From: Pseudomonas plecoglossicida NBRC 103162 = DSM 15088
Lineage (GTDB): Bacteria; Pseudomonadota; Gammaproteobacteria; Pseudomonadales; Pseudomonadaceae
Assembly: GCF_000730665.1 (NCBI RefSeq)
Contig: NZ_BBIV01000010.1
Span: forward strand, 62,001-126,000
Direction of reading: 5' to 3'
DNA: 64,000 bases
In this document: piece after piece, positions 1 to 7,820 of the stretch
Numbering within the stretch: the first letter of the stretch is position 1
How the letters are laid out: every line of letters begins with the position of its first letter
Translations under genes and position numbers: made by a program
Notes under the pieces: generated by a model
What the model saw: only the letters and a program-made list of their open reading frames with translations
Told to the model about the DNA's origin: nothing
The model's database searches: none

Positions 1-862
1 TGTGCGCGGCACCCCGCAACATGTCGGGTGTGAGCCTGCCAAGCGGCGGCGCAACACCCAGCGCCATGCCGTCGTGCTGTGGCACCGTGCCGAGCCATGG
101 GCCGACGACGGCCTTGCGTCGCCACTGCAGCACGGCCGCAGCACGGCGCAGCGGCATGCCGAGGCCGGCGACAAATGTTTCGACCGGGCAGTCTGCAAGC
201 AACTGGCGCATGCGCGACTGCTCCGGGCGGGCCAGGTCGAGGAAGCGACCAAGCACCGCCTGCACCAGCGCCGGCCCCTGCGCCAGCGGCACCGCCCCCA
301 GCACCGGGCCCTCGGCCGGGCAACCGGCGAGGCCGAACGCCAGCCAGTCACGCTGCTCCAGGCGCAGCGCGCAAAGCCACAGGTCATGGGGGTGTTCGAG
401 CATGGCCAGGCCTTCGCCGCCGTCCAGTTGCACGGCGAACTTGGCCGACAGCTGGTGAAACCGTGGCGTGTCCTGCAGCAGGTCGAGGATCTGCCCGGCC
501 AGCGGCCGCACATCCAGCACCATCGCCGGGTCGTGCCCGGCCAGAGGGCTGAGCATCAGATTGCGCACATCGTCGCTGGCAGCGTCGCGCGGCCCGAGAC
601 CTGCCGCCAGCAAGGCGTCGATCAACGCCGCATGATCATCGCCGATGCCGCGAATCTGCAGGTTGCCGCGGTTGGTCACCTCGATCACACCGCAAGCATG
701 ACGTTCGGCGGCGCCCGCCACCGCGTCGGCCTGGTCGGCCAGCAGCAGGCCGCCGGGCAGCTTGATCCGGCAGATACCGCCGTCACGGGCACTGACGATG
801 CGCCACAACCCCGGGCAGGCCGAGGGACGGGGCGAAACGATGGGGGCATGGGCCTGCTTCAA
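1..862 (-). CDS. cobG: Precorrin-3B synthase CobG, C-terminus cut off by the window edge
   Basis: About 287 codons are visible. The N-terminus reads [18 protein letters not shown], then a nitrite/sulfite-reductase ferredoxin-like half-domain ([21 protein letters not shown], then [17 protein letters not shown]). That arrangement is typical of CobG, the oxygen-dependent monooxygenase that turns precorrin-3A into precorrin-3B in aerobic cobalamin synthesis. No ATG or GTG lies upstream in frame; the best start is TTG at 862, so the exact N-terminus is uncertain. The family is usually about 450 residues, so the iron-sulfur cluster region lies outside the window. It is divergent from cobL across about 117 bases, suggesting a shared control region. 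The frame is open to the edge. Confidence 0.85.
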   Translation of the reverse strand, partial: MKQAHAPIVSPRPSACPGLWRIVSARDGGICRIKLPGGLLLADQADAVAGAAERHACGVIEVTNRGNLQIRGIGDDHAALIDALLAAGLGPRDAASDDVRNLMLSPLAGHDPAMVLDVRPLAGQILDLLQDTPRFHQLSAKFAVQLDGGEGLAMLEHPHDLWLCALRLEQRDWLAFGLAGCPAEGPVLGAVPLAQGPALVQAVLGRFLDLARPEQSRMRQLLADCPVETFVAGLGMPLRRAAAVLQWRRKAVVGPWLGTVPQHDGMALGVAPPLGRLTPDMLRGAAH

Positions 863-979
863 AGGGGGTGTCCGGCAATCGCTGAAAATGCGCTTGAGTG
901 TAGAAGGCGCGGTATTATGCCTGCTTTGTCCGGCGGCATGAAAAGCCGGTGGTCGAGCATGATGGGCGGATTGGATCAG

Positions 980-2191
980 ATGGCACCCTGGCTGACAGTG
1001 ATAGGCATTGGCGAAGACGGCTTCAGTGGCTTGGGCAAGCAGGCCCGGCGCGCCTTGCTGGGCGCTTCGAGGATCTTCGGCAGCCCGCGCCAGCTGGCGC
1101 TGCTGCCTCGCTGTATCAGTGGCGAGCAGCAGGGCTGGCCCAGCCCGTTCTCCCTGGCCCCGGTGCTGGCACTGCGCGGCGAGCCTGTCTGCGTACTGGC
1201 CAGCGGCGATCCGATGTACTACGGCGTCGGTGCCAGCCTGGCGCGGCACGTGCCTGCAGCGCAGATGCAGGTGCTGTCGATGCCCTCCTCCTGCGCCCTG
1301 GCGGCGGCGCGCCTTGGCTGGCCACTACAGGACATCCAGGTGGTGTCGGTGGTGGCGCGCCCGCTGGCAGCGCTCAACGCCCACCTGTACAGCGGCATGC
1401 GCCTGCTGGTGCTGAGCAACGATGGCGACAGCCCTGCGGCCATCGCTGCGCTGCTGCGCGAGCGCGGCTTCGGGCCAAGCCGGCTGCATGTGCTCGAACA
1501 CCTGGGCGGGCCGCAGGAACGTCAGTTGACGGGCAGCGCCGACGATTGGCCCTGCCCGCCAGTCGCCGCACTCAACCTGGTCGCCATCGAGTGCCAGGCG
1601 TCGCCCGCTGCGCCCCGGCTGGCGCGTGTACCTGGCCTTGCGGACAGTGTCTACCGCCACGACGGCCAACTGACCAAGCGCGACGTGCGCGCCATCACCC
1701 TCGCTCGCCTGGCACCGCAACCGGGTGAACTGCTGTGGGACGTCGGCGCCGGTTGCGGTTCCATCGGCATCGAATGGATGCGCGCCCACCCCGCTTGCCG
1801 TGCGTTGGCGATCGAAGCCGACGAAGGTCGCCAGGCGTTCATCGAGCACAATCGCGACGCACTCGGCGTACCCGGCCTGCAGCTGGTTCGCGGCAAGGCG
1901 CCGGCGGCCCTGACCGACCTGGAGCGCCCGGACGCGATCTTCATTGGCGGTGGTGTCACCCGCGAAGGGGTGCTGTCGCTGTGCTGGGAACGCTTGCGCC
2001 CAGGCGGGCGATTGGTGGCCAATGCGGTGACCCTGCAAAGCGAGCTGGCACTGGCGCATTTTCGCGAGGGACATGGCGGCGAACTGACGCGCATCCACGT
2101 CGCCCAGGCCCAGCCCCTGGGCGCCTTCGACACCTGGCGCCAGGCACTGCCGATCACCGTGCTCGATGTGGTGAAGCCTGCAGATGCGTGA
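980..2191 (+). CDS. cobL: Precorrin-6Y C5,15-methyltransferase (decarboxylating), CbiE-CbiT fusion
   Basis: A 403-residue bifunctional enzyme of the aerobic cobalamin pathway. It methylates precorrin-6B at C5 and C15 and decarboxylates the acetate side chain. The N-terminal half ([19 protein letters not shown], then [12 protein letters not shown]) is a CbiE/tetrapyrrole methylase domain. The C-terminal half from about residue 225 is CbiT, with the SAM-binding glycine loop [16 protein letters not shown] near residue 252. Start ATG 980 gives the usual family N-terminus; ATGs at 959 and 962 are in-frame alternatives. The 3' end overlaps cbiD by 8 bases, indicating translational coupling in cobL-cbiD-cobK. 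Confidence 0.93.
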   Translation: MAPWLTVIGIGEDGFSGLGKQARRALLGASRIFGSPRQLALLPRCISGEQQGWPSPFSLAPVLALRGEPVCVLASGDPMYYGVGASLARHVPAAQMQVLSMPSSCALAAARLGWPLQDIQVVSVVARPLAALNAHLYSGMRLLVLSNDGDSPAAIAALLRERGFGPSRLHVLEHLGGPQERQLTGSADDWPCPPVAALNLVAIECQASPAAPRLARVPGLADSVYRHDGQLTKRDVRAITLARLAPQPGELLWDVGAGCGSIGIEWMRAHPACRALAIEADEGRQAFIEHNRDALGVPGLQLVRGKAPAALTDLERPDAIFIGGGVTREGVLSLCWERLRPGGRLVANAVTLQSELALAHFREGHGGELTRIHVAQAQPLGAFDTWRQALPITVLDVVKPADA

Positions 2192-3278
2192 AGAAACCCG
2201 CGAGCAGCCGGCCCCTCTGCGCAGCGGCCTGACCACCGGCAGTTGCGCCACCGCCACCAGCCTGGCCGCAGCGCGCCTGCTGCTCACGGGCGAGGTCAAC
2301 GACGCCGTGAGCATCACCCTGCCCAAGGGCAAGGTGGTGCAGATGCGCCTCGAATTCTGTCGCCGTGACGGCGAACGCGCCGAAGCGGGCACCCTCAAGG
2401 ATGCCGGCGACGATCCGGATGTCACCCACGGCGCGCTGCTCTACAGCCAGGTACGCCTGGTGACTGAACCCGGTGTGCAGTTCATCGCAGGTCGGGGTGT
2501 CGGCACGGTGACCCGACCAGGCCTGGTGCTGGCCGTGGGCGAGCCTGCGATCAACCCGGTGCCCCGGCGCATGATCACCGAGCACCTGCATCGGTTGGCC
2601 AATGACTGTACCTACCCCGGCGGCTTCGAAGTCACGGTGAACGTGCAGGACGGTGAACAGCTCGCACTGAAGACCATGAACCCACGCCTGGGCATTCTCG
2701 GGGGGCTGTCGATTCTCGGTACCAGCGGTATCGTGCGGCCCTTCTCCTGCTCGGCCTACATCGCCTCGATCCACCAAGGCATCGACGTGGCCCACACCAA
2801 TGGCTACACCCATATCGCCGCCTGCACCGGCAACGCCAGCGAAGACACCATGCGGCGCGTCTACGGCCTGCCGGAGATCGCCCTGATCGAGATGGGCGAC
2901 TTCGTCGGCGCGGTGCTCAAGCACCTGCGCAAGGTGCCGGTGCCGCGCCTGACCCTGTGCGGCGGCTTCGGCAAGATCAGCAAGCTGGCCGCCGGACACA
3001 TGGACCTGCACAGTCGCCATTCGAGTATCGACCTGCCGCAACTGGCCGGCTGGGCGACGGACGTGGGCGCCGATGTCGACCTGCAGGCCGCGATCATGGC
3101 TGCCAACACCAGCCAGCAGGCCCTGGCGCTGGCCCATGCATCCGGGGTCGCCCTGGGCGATGCGGTATGCGCCCATGCGCTGGCCTTCGCCCGCAGCGTG
3201 GTGCCGGCGCAGGTGCAGGTCGAGGTGTTCGCCATCGACCGTCAGGGCGGCATCGTCGGCAAGGCCGGTGTGCCATGA
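2184..3278 (+). CDS. cbiD: Cobalt-precorrin-5B C1-methyltransferase CbiD
   Basis: A 364-residue protein of normal CbiD length. It starts [20 protein letters not shown]; the RxGxTTGxCA motif is characteristic of the family ([20 protein letters not shown]). It also carries [17 protein letters not shown] and HIAACTGN blocks. CbiD methylates C1 during ring contraction in the anaerobic branch. Pseudomonads keep it next to the aerobic genes cobL and cobK, where its substrate in vivo is less clear. It overlaps cobL by 8 bases and cobK by 4 (ATGA), so the three are one operon. Confidence 0.93.
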   Translation: MREETREQPAPLRSGLTTGSCATATSLAAARLLLTGEVNDAVSITLPKGKVVQMRLEFCRRDGERAEAGTLKDAGDDPDVTHGALLYSQVRLVTEPGVQFIAGRGVGTVTRPGLVLAVGEPAINPVPRRMITEHLHRLANDCTYPGGFEVTVNVQDGEQLALKTMNPRLGILGGLSILGTSGIVRPFSCSAYIASIHQGIDVAHTNGYTHIAACTGNASEDTMRRVYGLPEIALIEMGDFVGAVLKHLRKVPVPRLTLCGGFGKISKLAAGHMDLHSRHSSIDLPQLAGWATDVGADVDLQAAIMAANTSQQALALAHASGVALGDAVCAHALAFARSVVPAQVQVEVFAIDRQGGIVGKAGVP

Positions 3279-3994
3279 GCCGGCGCATCCTGCTGCTTGG
3301 CGGCGTCACTGAAGCGCTGGCCATTGCCCGCCAGCTTGGACCAGAACATGTCTACAGCCTGGCCGGCATCGGCCGCGTGCCGCAGGACCTCGCGTGCCAG
3401 GTGCGCGTCGGCGGCTATGGCGGGGCCGAAGGGCTGGCCCGCTACCTGCGTGAAGCAGGCATCACCCTGCTGATCGACGCCACCCACCCCTACGCCGCGC
3501 AGATCAGCCGCAACGCCGCCGCTGCCGCAGGTGCCGTCGGTATCCCGTGCTGGGCCTTGCGCCGCCCGGCCTGGCAGGCCCAGCCCGGTGACGACTGGCG
3601 GGAAGTGCATGACTGGGCGGGGCTGATCGCTGCGCTCAAGCCGTTCCACAGGCCGTTGTTCACCCTCGGGCGTGAGCCGTTGCAACACCTCGACGAGATA
3701 CCGCCAGGGCAGTTCTGGACCTTGCGCGCATTGGAGGCCTGCCCCGGCAATGACCGTTGCGAGGTGATCGGCGCGCGTGGGCCGTTTCATCTGGAAGGGG
3801 AACGTAACCTTTTTGAGACGCGTGGGATTGATGTGCTGATCAGCAAGAACAGTGGCAGCGTAGCGACTGAACCGAAGCTCGAAGTGGCAAGAGAGCGAGG
3901 GATACCTTTACTGATAGTGAAACGACCGGTCTTGCCAGAGGTGGACGTGGAGTTCATGCAAACGGAACTGCTGCTCGCCAGCCTCAGGCACTGA
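3275..3994 (+). CDS. cobK: Precorrin-6A reductase (CobK/CbiJ)
   Basis: A 239-residue Rossmann-like reductase that uses NAD(P)H to reduce precorrin-6A to precorrin-6B, the step before CobL. The N-terminus [20 protein letters not shown] is the family dinucleotide-binding segment. Later blocks [23 protein letters not shown] and [18 protein letters not shown] are typical CobK/CbiJ motifs. The start ATG 3275 overlaps the cbiD stop as ATGA. It is the last gene of the cob cluster; the next gene downstream (vapB) has its own promoter. Confidence 0.92.
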   Translation: MSRRILLLGGVTEALAIARQLGPEHVYSLAGIGRVPQDLACQVRVGGYGGAEGLARYLREAGITLLIDATHPYAAQISRNAAAAAGAVGIPCWALRRPAWQAQPGDDWREVHDWAGLIAALKPFHRPLFTLGREPLQHLDEIPPGQFWTLRALEACPGNDRCEVIGARGPFHLEGERNLFETRGIDVLISKNSGSVATEPKLEVARERGIPLLIVKRPVLPEVDVEFMQTELLLASLRH

Positions 3995-4009
3995 CCATCG
4001 GGCGGCAAC

Positions 4010-4047
4010 GTATATCCCATTGACATATACACCTGCCCCCCTAAACT
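4010..4047 (+). promoter_or_regulatory. vapBC promoter with inverted-repeat operator
   Basis: An inverted repeat GTATAT-N9-ATATAC (4010-4015 and 4025-4030) overlaps a TTGACA -35 hexamer at 4020-4025. A weak -10 (TAAACT, 4042-4047) follows 16 bases later. VapB-type antitoxins commonly bind short inverted repeats over their own promoter, so this is the likely autoregulatory operator. The binding role is inferred. Confidence 0.5.
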
Positions 4048-4083
4048 TCAGTCACAGTTTCCAGCTTTCCAAGGAGGCCCATC

Positions 4084-4314
4084 ATGGATCAAGGTGCTGT
4101 CTTCAAAAGCAACCGTAGCCAGGCCATCCGCTTGCCGAAATCCGTCGCCCTTCCCGAAGAAGTGACCCGCGTAGACATCGTTGCTGTGGGACGTGCACGT
4201 ATCATCACGCCTGCCGGAGAATCGTGGGACACGTGGTTTGACGGCGATGACGCGAGTCCCGACTTCATGGCCAGCCGCGATCAACCTGCCGACCAGGAAC
4301 GCGAAGGGTTCTAA
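4084..4314 (+). CDS. vapB: VapB antitoxin, AbrB/SpoVT-type
   Basis: A 76-residue protein with the swapped-hairpin AbrB DNA-binding N-terminus (AVFKSNRSQAIRLPKSVALP) and an acidic, disordered C-terminus rich in D and E that would wrap the toxin. It neutralises VapC and, with it, should repress its own promoter. A good ribosome-binding site (AAGGAGG) precedes ATG 4084. The stop TAA overlaps the vapC start (TAATG), the usual coupling in vapBC pairs. Insertion downstream of cobK, outside its operon, is consistent with an accessory module. Confidence 0.9.
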   Translation: MDQGAVFKSNRSQAIRLPKSVALPEEVTRVDIVAVGRARIITPAGESWDTWFDGDDASPDFMASRDQPADQEREGF

Positions 4315-4727
4315 TGCTCAGGTACATGCTCGACACGAATATCTGCATCCTCACCATCAAGAACAAGCCGCAAGTGGTTCGTGAGGCATTCAACCGCCAT
4401 CATGGTCAGATGGCAATCAGTACCGTAACACTGATGGAGCTCATCTACGGCGCGGAAAAGTCAGCCCACCCCGAGCGTAACCTTTCGATAGTTGAAAGCT
4501 TCGCCGCTCGCCTTGAGGTCCTCGACTATGACAGCCGGGCTGCGGAGCACAGTGGCCAGTTGAGAGCTGAATTGGCAATGGCTGGCACGCCGATCGGCCC
4601 CTTCGACCAGTTGATTGCCGGCCATGCGCGCGCACGAGGGCTCGTTCTGGTAACAAACAACCTGCGTGAATTCCAGCGAGTCCCTGGTCTTCGCATGGAA
4701 GACTGGCTGGATACACCGACAGCCTAG
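4314..4727 (+). CDS. vapC: VapC toxin, PIN-domain ribonuclease
   Basis: A 137-residue PIN-domain protein, normal length for VapC. The acidic active-site residues expected of the family are visible: D7 in YMLDTN, E42 in TLMELIYG and D98 in GPFDQLIAGHA. The TNNLREF motif near residues 114-120 has Asn where many relatives have Asp. VapC toxins usually cut tRNA (often initiator tRNA) or rRNA when the antitoxin is lost; the target here cannot be read from sequence. Translation is coupled to vapB by a one-base overlap. Confidence 0.9.
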   Translation: MLRYMLDTNICILTIKNKPQVVREAFNRHHGQMAISTVTLMELIYGAEKSAHPERNLSIVESFAARLEVLDYDSRAAEHSGQLRAELAMAGTPIGPFDQLIAGHARARGLVLVTNNLREFQRVPGLRMEDWLDTPTA

Positions 4728-4847
4728 CGATACCAGGTTTCCTACAGTCGACATATCTAGTTCCCACAGCTCTATCAGACACATCTGAGTGGCCATTTGC
4801 CTTGCAGGCTGTAGACTCAAGCCCCCTCCCCGGAAGGCGTCACTCAT

Positions 4848-5285
4848 ATGGAAATGCAATGGTGGATCTGGCTGGTCTTCGGCATCGGCCTGATCCTGCT
4901 GGAACTGGTCCTGCCCACGTTCTTCATCATCTGGTTCGGCATCGGTGCCGTGCTGGTCTCGCTCATCGCACTGGCCGCCCCCAGCCTGCAACTGGACATG
5001 CAGGTACTGCTGTGGGTGCTGTTCTCTTCGATCACCACGTTCGCCTGGTTCAAGCTGTTCAAGCGCAAGCAACCTGACGTGCGCTGGACCGCCGACAGCG
5101 TGATCGGCGAAGTCGGGTTGCTGATCAGCAGCGTTTCGCCCTTCCAGAAAGGCCGTGTGCGATTCCAGAAGCCGATACTCGGCAACGAGGAGTGGGTCTG
5201 CGTCGCCGATAGCGACATTCCCTCCGGCGAGCGCGTTCGACTCGTCGCCATCGAAGGTAATACCGCCCGGGTCATTCGGGCCTGA
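4848..5285 (+). CDS. NfeD-like membrane protein
   Basis: A 145-residue protein with three or so hydrophobic segments in its first 80 residues (WWIWLVFGIGLILLELVLP, then FIIWFGIGAVLVSLIALA, then VLLWVLFSSITTFAWF). A soluble C-terminal OB-fold-like domain (DSVIGEVGLLISS ... VRLVAIEGNTARVIRA) follows. This is the short NfeD/YbbK-partner architecture. NfeD proteins work with the SPFH protein encoded next door, probably as a membrane scaffold or quality-control pair. The start ATG 4848 follows GGAAGG. It is separated by 27 bases from the SPFH gene, so the two are cotranscribed. Confidence 0.88.
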   Translation: MEMQWWIWLVFGIGLILLELVLPTFFIIWFGIGAVLVSLIALAAPSLQLDMQVLLWVLFSSITTFAWFKLFKRKQPDVRWTADSVIGEVGLLISSVSPFQKGRVRFQKPILGNEEWVCVADSDIPSGERVRLVAIEGNTARVIRA

Positions 5286-5312
5286 TTCCGTATTTAAAAG
5301 GAAGTTTGCATC

Positions 5313-6167
5313 ATGACCAGTCTCATCGTCGTCGCCGCGCTCGCCCTGTTCGTCCTGATCACCGTATTCAAGGGTGTGCGTATCGTGCCCCAGGGCGAGG
5401 AATGGATCGTCGAGCGCCTGGGGCGTTACCACACCACCCTCAAGCCTGGCCTGAACATCGTCATTCCCTACATGGACGTGGTCGCCTACCGCCTGCCGAC
5501 CAAGGACATCATCCTCGATGTGCAGCAACAGGAAATCATCACCCGCGACAACGCGGTGATCGTTGCCAATGCCCTGTGCTTCGCCAAGGTGGTCGACCCG
5601 CAGAAGGCTTCCTACGGCGTGCAGAACTTCTCGTTCGCCGTCACCAGCCTGACCATGACCTCGCTGCGTGCCATCGTCGGCGCCATGGACCTGGACGAAG
5701 CGCTGTCCAGCCGCGAGCAGATCAAGGCGCGCCTGCGTGAGGCGATGTCCGAACAGACCGAAGACTGGGGCGTGACCGTGCGCTCGGTGGAGATCCAGGA
5801 CATCAAGCCGTCCGAGAACATGCAACTGGCCATGGAACGCCAGGCGGCCGCCGAGCGTGAGCGTAAAGCCGACGTGACCCGCGCCGAAGGCGCCAAGCAA
5901 GCGGCGATCCTCGAAGCCGAGGCACGCTTGCAGTCGGCCAAGCTGGACGCCGAAGCACAGATCAACCTGGCCGAAGCCTCGGCGCGGGCGATTTCGCTGG
6001 TCAAGGAAGCGGTGGGCAACGAGACCGTGCCGGCCATGTACCTGCTGGGTGAGCGCTATGTAGGCGCCATGGAAAGCCTGGCCGGTAGCAGCAATGCCAA
6101 GGTGGTGGTGCTGCCAGCTGACCTGCAGGAAACCGTGCGTGGGTTGATGGGCCGCAGCAAGGCTTGA
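5313..6167 (+). CDS. qmcA: SPFH/stomatin-like membrane protein, QmcA family
   Basis: A 284-residue band-7 protein. One N-terminal membrane anchor (residues 3-20) is followed by the SPFH domain starting VPQGEEWIVERLGRYHTTL, with LDVQQQEIITRDN. A long Ala/Glu-rich coiled coil (AERERKADVTRAEGAKQAAI, about residues 185-235) comes next. It is homologous to E. coli QmcA (YbbK), which forms large membrane cages and interacts with membrane proteases. The gene follows its NfeD partner directly, matching the standard nfeD-SPFH operon. The start follows AAGGAAG. Confidence 0.9.
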   Translation: MTSLIVVAALALFVLITVFKGVRIVPQGEEWIVERLGRYHTTLKPGLNIVIPYMDVVAYRLPTKDIILDVQQQEIITRDNAVIVANALCFAKVVDPQKASYGVQNFSFAVTSLTMTSLRAIVGAMDLDEALSSREQIKARLREAMSEQTEDWGVTVRSVEIQDIKPSENMQLAMERQAAAERERKADVTRAEGAKQAAILEAEARLQSAKLDAEAQINLAEASARAISLVKEAVGNETVPAMYLLGERYVGAMESLAGSSNAKVVVLPADLQETVRGLMGRSKA

Positions 6168-6171
6168 GCCC

Positions 6172-6245
6172 CGATCGCCGGCAAGCCGGCTCCCACAGGT
6201 ACAGGGTGCCGCCTCTCCCTGTGGGAGCCGGCTTGTCGTGGCGAC
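6172..6245. repeat. REP pair (inverted)
   Basis: Two REP cores face each other: GATCGCCGGCAAGCCGGCTC at 6173 onward and the inverted copy ending GGAGCCGGCTTGTCG. Together they form a long hairpin immediately after qmcA. These are the 35-base Pseudomonas putida-type REP elements; they may stabilise or end the upstream transcript. Confidence 0.85.
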
Positions 6246-6373
6246 GAACCGCGGCGATGGGCTGCGCAGCAGCCCCAGATACTCATCCCACCTGCGTCAC
6301 TTCACCGCACCCCGGCTTTTTTACCTATACTCCGCCTTACAATACCCGCCACGATTCCTGACCGGATCTCTCC

Positions 6374-6763
6374 ATGCCCCCACGTCGGCACATCGCCTGG
6401 ATAGCCTGCCTCGCAGTGCTGTTCAACCTGCTGGCCATGCCGCTGTCCTCTGCCGCGCCCAAGGGCCCGGCCGAGCAGCTGCTGTGGGGGGCTTTCTGTT
6501 CCAGCCTGGCCGGCAAGGCCAAGGTCGATGTGCAGGCCCTGGCCAAGATCGACCTCGGCACGCAAAGCGACGACCACTCCAACATGCAGCACTGCTGGTG
6601 CTGCTCCGGCGCCGCGCCGCTGCTGGCCTTGCCAGGCTACCCGGCACAACTGCACAACCCGCCGACGCTGCTGGTCGGCCATGCGCAAGCGCCACCGCGC
6701 TATCAACTGACGCCGCGCCAGCTATGGCCCGCGCTCAACCCCCGCGCCTCTCCCCTGGTCTGA
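6374..6763 (+). CDS. DUF2946 family protein of the copper cluster
   Basis: A 129-residue exported or membrane-anchored protein. The N-terminal hydrophobic segment is IAWIACLAVLFNLLAMPLSS. A Cys/His patch follows (SNMQHCWCCSGAAPLLALP, near residues 70-88) that could bind metal. This layout is that of the DUF2946 family, commonly found beside PCuAC and OprC genes in pseudomonads. No biochemical role is established; copper delivery or periplasmic handling is inferred from context. It is the first gene of the cluster, with 48 bases to the PCuAC gene. Confidence 0.75.
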   Translation: MPPRRHIAWIACLAVLFNLLAMPLSSAAPKGPAEQLLWGAFCSSLAGKAKVDVQALAKIDLGTQSDDHSNMQHCWCCSGAAPLLALPGYPAQLHNPPTLLVGHAQAPPRYQLTPRQLWPALNPRASPLV

Positions 6764-6811
6764 GTTCATCACGCTGACTGCCTGAACCCGAACAGAACGG
6801 AGATTCACCCC

Positions 6812-7297
6812 ATGCTCAAGCAAGCTCTCGTAGTGGCCGCCTTGCTGCTGCCCGGCGCCTTCGCCAATGCCCATGAATACAGCGTGGGCGACCTGCATAT
6901 CGCGCACCCCTGGTCGCTGCAGCTGCCGCCCAACGCGCCCAACGTCGCCGCGTATTTCATCGTGCACAACAACGGCAAGGCCGACGACCGCCTGCTCGGC
7001 GTCGACAGCCCGATCAGCGATGACGCCCAACTGCACGAACACAGCATGACCGCCAGCGGCACCATGAAGATGCAGCAGGTGCCAAGCGTTGCGGTGCCGG
7101 CCGGCAAGGAGGTGGTCTTCGCCCCCAGCGCCTACCACGTGATGCTCATGCAGCCCAAGGACCGCAGCCTGCTCGTCGACGGCAAGCGCTTCCCGCTGAC
7201 CCTGCACTTCGAGAAGGCCGGCGAAGTCACCGTCGATGTCGCCGTGCAGAAAGAGCCCCCGGCAGACCAACCGCCGGGCCACGAGCACGCGCACTGA
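6812..7297 (+). CDS. Periplasmic copper chaperone, PCu(A)C family
   Basis: A 161-residue secreted protein: signal peptide 1-20 (MLKQALVVAALLLPGAFANA), then a cupredoxin-like PCuAC domain. The copper(I) ligands of the family are visible: H77 and M79 in EHSM, M85/M87 in TMKM, H109 and M111/M113 in YHVMLM. A C-terminal PPGHEHAH tail adds histidines. Relatives deliver Cu(I) to cytochrome oxidase or move copper between periplasmic partners. GGAG precedes ATG 6812 at good spacing. It sits between two DUF2946 genes and upstream of oprC. Confidence 0.9.
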   Translation: MLKQALVVAALLLPGAFANAHEYSVGDLHIAHPWSLQLPPNAPNVAAYFIVHNNGKADDRLLGVDSPISDDAQLHEHSMTASGTMKMQQVPSVAVPAGKEVVFAPSAYHVMLMQPKDRSLLVDGKRFPLTLHFEKAGEVTVDVAVQKEPPADQPPGHEHAH

Positions 7298-7323
7298 CCA
7301 CCCGCTGACAGGCGCTCGCCACC

Positions 7324-7755
7324 ATGAGCCTGCCGCGCAACAGCCCCAGCCGTACCACCCGCCCTGAACGCAGGCGCGTCGGTGGCGGCTGGCTGAGCCT
7401 GTTCGCCATGTGGATGATCTTCATCGGCCCGCTGGTTTCCCAGTCGATGCCGATGGATCACCACGCCGGCATGAGCATGCCGATGGACATGAGCATGCCC
7501 GCCGAGCATGCGCATGGCGGCGATGCGCACCATGGCCACGGCGGCGATGGCCAGCTGCATGTGATGTGGGAAAAGTGCGGCTACTGCAGCCTGCTGTTCA
7601 ACTGCCCGGCACTGCCACAAAGCCTCAGCCCGCTCAGCGCGGGTCGTATCACCCCCGCCAGCCCCCTTCCCGCGCCAACACGCCAGGGCCATGCCCGGCA
7701 GGCCGTGTTCCCTGGTGCGCGCAGCCGTGCGCCGCCGTCTTCGATCAGCGTCTGA
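7324..7755 (+). CDS. Second DUF2946 family protein, Met/His-rich
   Basis: A 143-residue protein with one N-terminal membrane helix (WLSLFAMWMIFIGPLVSQ) followed by a strongly metal-binding stretch: repeated MPM, DHH and HAHGGDAHHGHGG between residues 40 and 75. A CGYCSLLFNCP cluster lies near residues 88-98. The family function is unknown. The density of Met, His and Cys ligands and the position between the PCuAC and OprC genes point to copper binding in the periplasm. It lies 26 bases after the PCuAC gene and belongs to the same transcription unit. Confidence 0.75.
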   Translation: MSLPRNSPSRTTRPERRRVGGGWLSLFAMWMIFIGPLVSQSMPMDHHAGMSMPMDMSMPAEHAHGGDAHHGHGGDGQLHVMWEKCGYCSLLFNCPALPQSLSPLSAGRITPASPLPAPTRQGHARQAVFPGARSRAPPSSISV

Positions 7756-7820
7756 AACCACCATTGCCGCACGGAGCCAGGAGGCTTCGCGCACACTCAT
7801 GACTGATCGACGGAAATCCT

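Noticed and set aside
863..979. Cobalamin riboswitch between cobG and cobL
   Set aside because: The gap is only about 117 bases and I could not find the conserved B12-box sequence.
2154..3176. Minus-strand 340-codon open frame opposite cbiD
   Set aside because: Antisense shadow of a well-conserved methyltransferase gene.
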